Source: an uncultured Dehalococcoidia bacterium (GTDB lineage: Bacteria > Chloroflexota > Dehalococcoidia > Lucifugimonadales > UBA1123). Taken from it: DNA of 64,000 nucleotides. The translations under genes and the position numbers were made by a program. Shown in pieces: positions 61,790 through 64,000 of this stretch. The notes beneath the pieces are model-generated. The model did no database searches, was not told the origin of the DNA, and saw nothing but the letters and a program-made list of their open reading frames with translations. The DNA lies in contig CATOSI010000001.1 of NCBI GenBank assembly GCA_951812505.1, positions 434,001 to 498,000 on the forward strand, read 5' to 3'. Within the stretch, counting starts at the first letter, position 1. Each line of letters opens with the position of its first letter.

Positions 61790-63436
61790 ATGATGAAGAG
61801 CGACTTTGTGATCGCTTTAACACAGCTTGCCGCTGAGCGAAACCTGCCGAAAGAGATTGTGATCTCAGCCATTGAGGCTGCGCTGGCCTCTGCTTACCGC
61901 AAGGACACTATCGCAGCCGGGCAGAATATCTCGGTGAAGTTGGATCCCGGCTCAGGGGACGTTACCGTCCATATACTTAAGACCGTCGTGGATACGGTAC
62001 TGGACCCGGAGACCGAAATTCTGCTCCCCGATGCAAGGCAGATAAGCGGGAGTGTCGCGCTAGGCGATGTAATTTCGACCAGCAGCATTCCTCACAGCGC
62101 CGGACGCATCGCCGCCCAGACTGCAAAACAGGTCGTTATGCAACGACTCAGGGAAGCGGAACGGGATCTCGTTTACCAGGAGTTTATTGAGAGGGTAGGG
62201 GAAGTTTTCCCCGTAACCGTACAGAGAGTTGAAGCCCGCCATGTTGTCGTGGACATGGCCCGGGGCGAGGCAATCCTGCCGCACTCCGAGCAGATGTCTT
62301 CTGAGCGTTATCGCCAGGGACAGAAATTCAAGGTTCTCCTGAGATCGGTAGAGCGCACTCCCCGCGGGACAGAGTTGATAGTTTCACGCGCGGACAGGGA
62401 CTTGCTTAGACGCCTATTCGAAATGGAAGTTCCTGAAATTTACAATGGCGCGGTTGAAATGGTCGCTATTGCCCGCGAGGCCGGTTCCAGAAGCAAAGTT
62501 GCCGTCCGTGCTCGTCAAGATGGCGTTGACCCGGTGGGATCATGTGTCGGGCTTCGCGGAGTTCGTATCCAGAACATAGTCAATGAACTCCAGGGAGAGA
62601 AAATAGACATCCTGGAATGGAACAAGGACGTCGCGAGGTTCATAGCCAATGCCCTGAATCCTGCCCAGGTGATGCGAGTGGAACTCGACCCGGCTACGGA
62701 TACAGCGATTGCTGTGGTACCCGACAGGCAGCTTTCGCTGGCAATCGGCAAGGAGGGTCAAAACGCTCGACTGGCTGCTAAGTTGACGGGGTGGAGCGTA
62801 GATATAATGAACTCCACCGATGCTGAAGCGGCAGCGCTCGAACGCGCCAAGATTGCCGCAGAGGCAGCCGCCGAAAAGGCGCGTCTGGAAGCTGAAGAGC
62901 GCGCTGCGACAGAGGACGGTTCACAAGACGAACAGGAACGCTTCGAAGAGGAGATTGCGGTTGCTGTCGCGGAGACTCCCGAAGTCGTTCAAGAACCCGG
63001 CGAAGAGCCTCCACTGGAACCTGAGATTCTGGGAGTCGTGGCGGAAGTTGAAGCCGAACCAGAGCGCACTGCTGAAGAAATCGCCGCTGAAGAGGCTGCG
63101 ATATTGGCCGAGCTTGAGCGTGAAGAAGAGGAGCTTCGCGCCGCTCTCGAAGCTGAGGAGCGTGAGAGGGAGGCGGCTGAAGCAGCGGCTGCTGCGGAGG
63201 CGACTTCGCTTAGGAATCTGCCCGAAGACATCTGGACGATTCCCACTGTGCCAGGTCAGGCCGAACCTAGTGGAATAAGGTTCGCCGAAGACATTGATGG
63301 GCTCAGGGGAGGGGTTACTGCGCGAAGAACCCGCAGGAACTCTCCGGGGACAACCGAAGGTCAGTCCCCCGCCGGCGCCGCTAGAGGAGGCCGCGGCAGG
63401 CGTGGCCGCGGTAGAACCAGCAGACGGCGGCGTTAA
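61790..63436 (+). CDS. nusA: Transcription termination/antitermination factor NusA
   Basis: The product is 548 aa; AAGGAGG lies seven bases before the ATG. Domains: the N-terminal polymerase-binding domain (LAAERNLPKEIVISAIEAALASAYRKD), S1 (about residues 135-200, VTVQRVEARHVVVDMARGEAILP), KH1 (REAGSRSKVAVRA, DPVGSCVGLRGVRIQNIVNEL) and KH2 (LAIGKEGQNARLAAKLTGWSVDI). After residue 345 comes a Glu/Ala-rich, probably helical, acidic extension of about 120 residues and a final Arg/Gly-rich basic tail. The tail is unusual for NusA. It is followed by ylxR and infB, the standard cluster. rimP is absent upstream. Confidence 0.95.
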   Translation: MMKSDFVIALTQLAAERNLPKEIVISAIEAALASAYRKDTIAAGQNISVKLDPGSGDVTVHILKTVVDTVLDPETEILLPDARQISGSVALGDVISTSSIPHSAGRIAAQTAKQVVMQRLREAERDLVYQEFIERVGEVFPVTVQRVEARHVVVDMARGEAILPHSEQMSSERYRQGQKFKVLLRSVERTPRGTELIVSRADRDLLRRLFEMEVPEIYNGAVEMVAIAREAGSRSKVAVRARQDGVDPVGSCVGLRGVRIQNIVNELQGEKIDILEWNKDVARFIANALNPAQVMRVELDPATDTAIAVVPDRQLSLAIGKEGQNARLAAKLTGWSVDIMNSTDAEAAALERAKIAAEAAAEKARLEAEERAATEDGSQDEQERFEEEIAVAVAETPEVVQEPGEEPPLEPEILGVVAEVEAEPERTAEEIAAEEAAILAELEREEEELRAALEAEEREREAAEAAAAAEATSLRNLPEDIWTIPTVPGQAEPSGIRFAEDIDGLRGGVTARRTRRNSPGTTEGQSPAGAARGGRGRRGRGRTSRRRR

Positions 63437-63460
63437 CTCTGACAATGTGAGGAGTGCTTC

Positions 63461-63727
63461 ATGTCCGTGCTTAGGCGAGTTCCGCAAAGAACCTGCGTAT
63501 CGTGCGGCGTGAAGACTGATAAACGTGAGCTCCTGCGGTTAGTTTCGGTGCCGGGCGACGGTGTAGTCGCTGACTTGACCGGCAAGAAGAACGGTCGAGG
63601 TGCCTATCTATGCATGTTGTGCCGCAGTGCTTCGAAATGCCTGCGGCGCGATAGGCTAGAGTACGCGTTACGGATCAAGATTGACGAAGACAATTGGCAA
63701 GCCTTGGTTGGGGCGATGACTTCTTGA
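63461..63727 (+). CDS. ylxR: YlxR/DUF448 family RNA-binding protein (RNase P modulator)
   Basis: The product is 88 aa and starts 24 bases after nusA. It has RTCVSCGVKTDKRELLRLV with a CxxC, then GRGAYLCMLCRSASKCLRR. The family (RnpM in Bacillus) binds RNase P RNA and is nearly always between nusA and infB. The first C-x-x-C and the later C-x-x-C could bind a metal. Confidence 0.93.
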   Translation: MSVLRRVPQRTCVSCGVKTDKRELLRLVSVPGDGVVADLTGKKNGRGAYLCMLCRSASKCLRRDRLEYALRIKIDEDNWQALVGAMTS

Positions 63728-63787
63728 CGCTAAGCCGTCGAGACATTCTGTACCTGACTTCGTGAAAGAGGAGGTGTATGTGTAGGT

Positions 63788-64000
63788 ATGACAACGAGCA
63801 ACATATCCCAACCCACACAATCAACGACAACGTCACTCGAGCATAGTATCGAAGAGATCTCGACTGCTATCAGGCTTCAGGGGCTCGAACCTCTGAGCAT
63901 ACCGGCGGCGGTTACGGTGGCGGACTTCGCCGCTGCAATGGACGTGGGACCAGTTGAAGTAATCAAGGCCCTCATGCGCACTGGCTATATGTTCACTATC
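63788..64000 (+). CDS. infB: Translation initiation factor IF-2, N-terminal part (cut by window end)
   Basis: 71 codons are visible. After a polar N-terminus, LSIPAAVTVADFAAAMDVGPVEVIKALMRTGYMFTI is the IF-2 N-terminal helical domain (ITVKELAEKLGV-type motif). AGAGGAGG lies 13 bases upstream of this ATG, rather far. A closer ATG at 63778 opens a 22-codon frame that overlaps the infB start. The G domain lies beyond the window. Confidence 0.88.
   Translation, partial: MTTSNISQPTQSTTTSLEHSIEEISTAIRLQGLEPLSIPAAVTVADFAAAMDVGPVEVIKALMRTGYMFTI

Overview
The window looks like a bacterial chromosome segment of moderately high GC content. It is most consistent with a Chloroflexota lineage of the Dehalococcoidia/SAR202 type. 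That placement is an inference from the gene mix: many short-chain dehydrogenases, a flavin-dependent luciferase-like monooxygenase, acyl-CoA dehydrogenases, an amidohydrolase, HpnCDE squalene genes, a B12-salvage operon behind a riboswitch, and dispersed ATTCCCGC palindromes. No rRNA, tRNA, CRISPR array or prophage was seen. Layout: 1-2.4 kb holds an unknown partial gene, a heptad-repeat/nuclease-like protein and a complete 882-bp IS5-type insertion sequence with a -1 frameshift between its two frames. 2.6-10.6 kb holds two tandem SDRs, a CinA-C-like protein, gatCA, two further small-molecule enzymes and a MaoC-MaoC-PHP operon. 10.7-11.7 kb is an unrecognised two-gene membrane module. 11.7-16.6 kb is housekeeping (methyltransferase, ruvA, ruvC, cvpA-like, HNH, holB) with a PSP1 gene cut short at a MITE-like element. 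17.4-24.9 kb holds a siroheme nitrite/sulfite reductase, a secreted HNH nuclease lipoprotein with nine Excalibur repeats, and catabolic enzymes. 25-35.3 kb holds comM, tyrS, a UMF1 transporter, an FAD-linked oxidase, an acyl-CoA dehydrogenase, typA and a DedA protein. 35.4-43.2 kb holds a ketopantoate-reductase-like gene with pxpABC (5-oxoprolinase), then GNAT, Gfo/Idh, a hydratase and a glutaryl-CoA dehydrogenase-like gene. 43.3-47.9 kb is hpnC-hpnD-hpnE plus a secreted/membrane protein. 48-52.3 kb holds a solitary OLD-like ATPase, an SDR and a cyclase-family hydrolase. 52.3-61.1 kb is a nine-gene minus-strand cobalamin operon (btuC-btuF-btuD-cobO-cobT-cobS-cbiB-cobD-cobU) behind a consensus promoter, a cobalamin riboswitch and an intrinsic terminator. 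61.6-64 kb is nusA-ylxR-infB (infB cut by the window end) behind a promoter with a palindromic operator and a leader terminator. How the genes work together: the cobalamin block imports corrinoid (BtuFCD), adenosylates it (CobO), makes aminopropanol phosphate (CobD), attaches it (CbiB), activates it (CobU) and joins it to the lower-ligand nucleotide (CobT, CobS), all plausibly under B12 repression. HpnCDE convert farnesyl diphosphate to squalene. PxpABC hydrolyse 5-oxoproline. The MaoC, SDR and acyl-CoA dehydrogenase genes suggest beta-oxidation-like chemistry. The most notable non-genic signal is a ~120-bp MITE-like family with TAGTACC termini. Its three copies sit exactly at gene ends: one supplies the stop codon of a truncated psp1, one supplies the stop of cobS and touches the start of cbiB, and one covers the start of hpnE.
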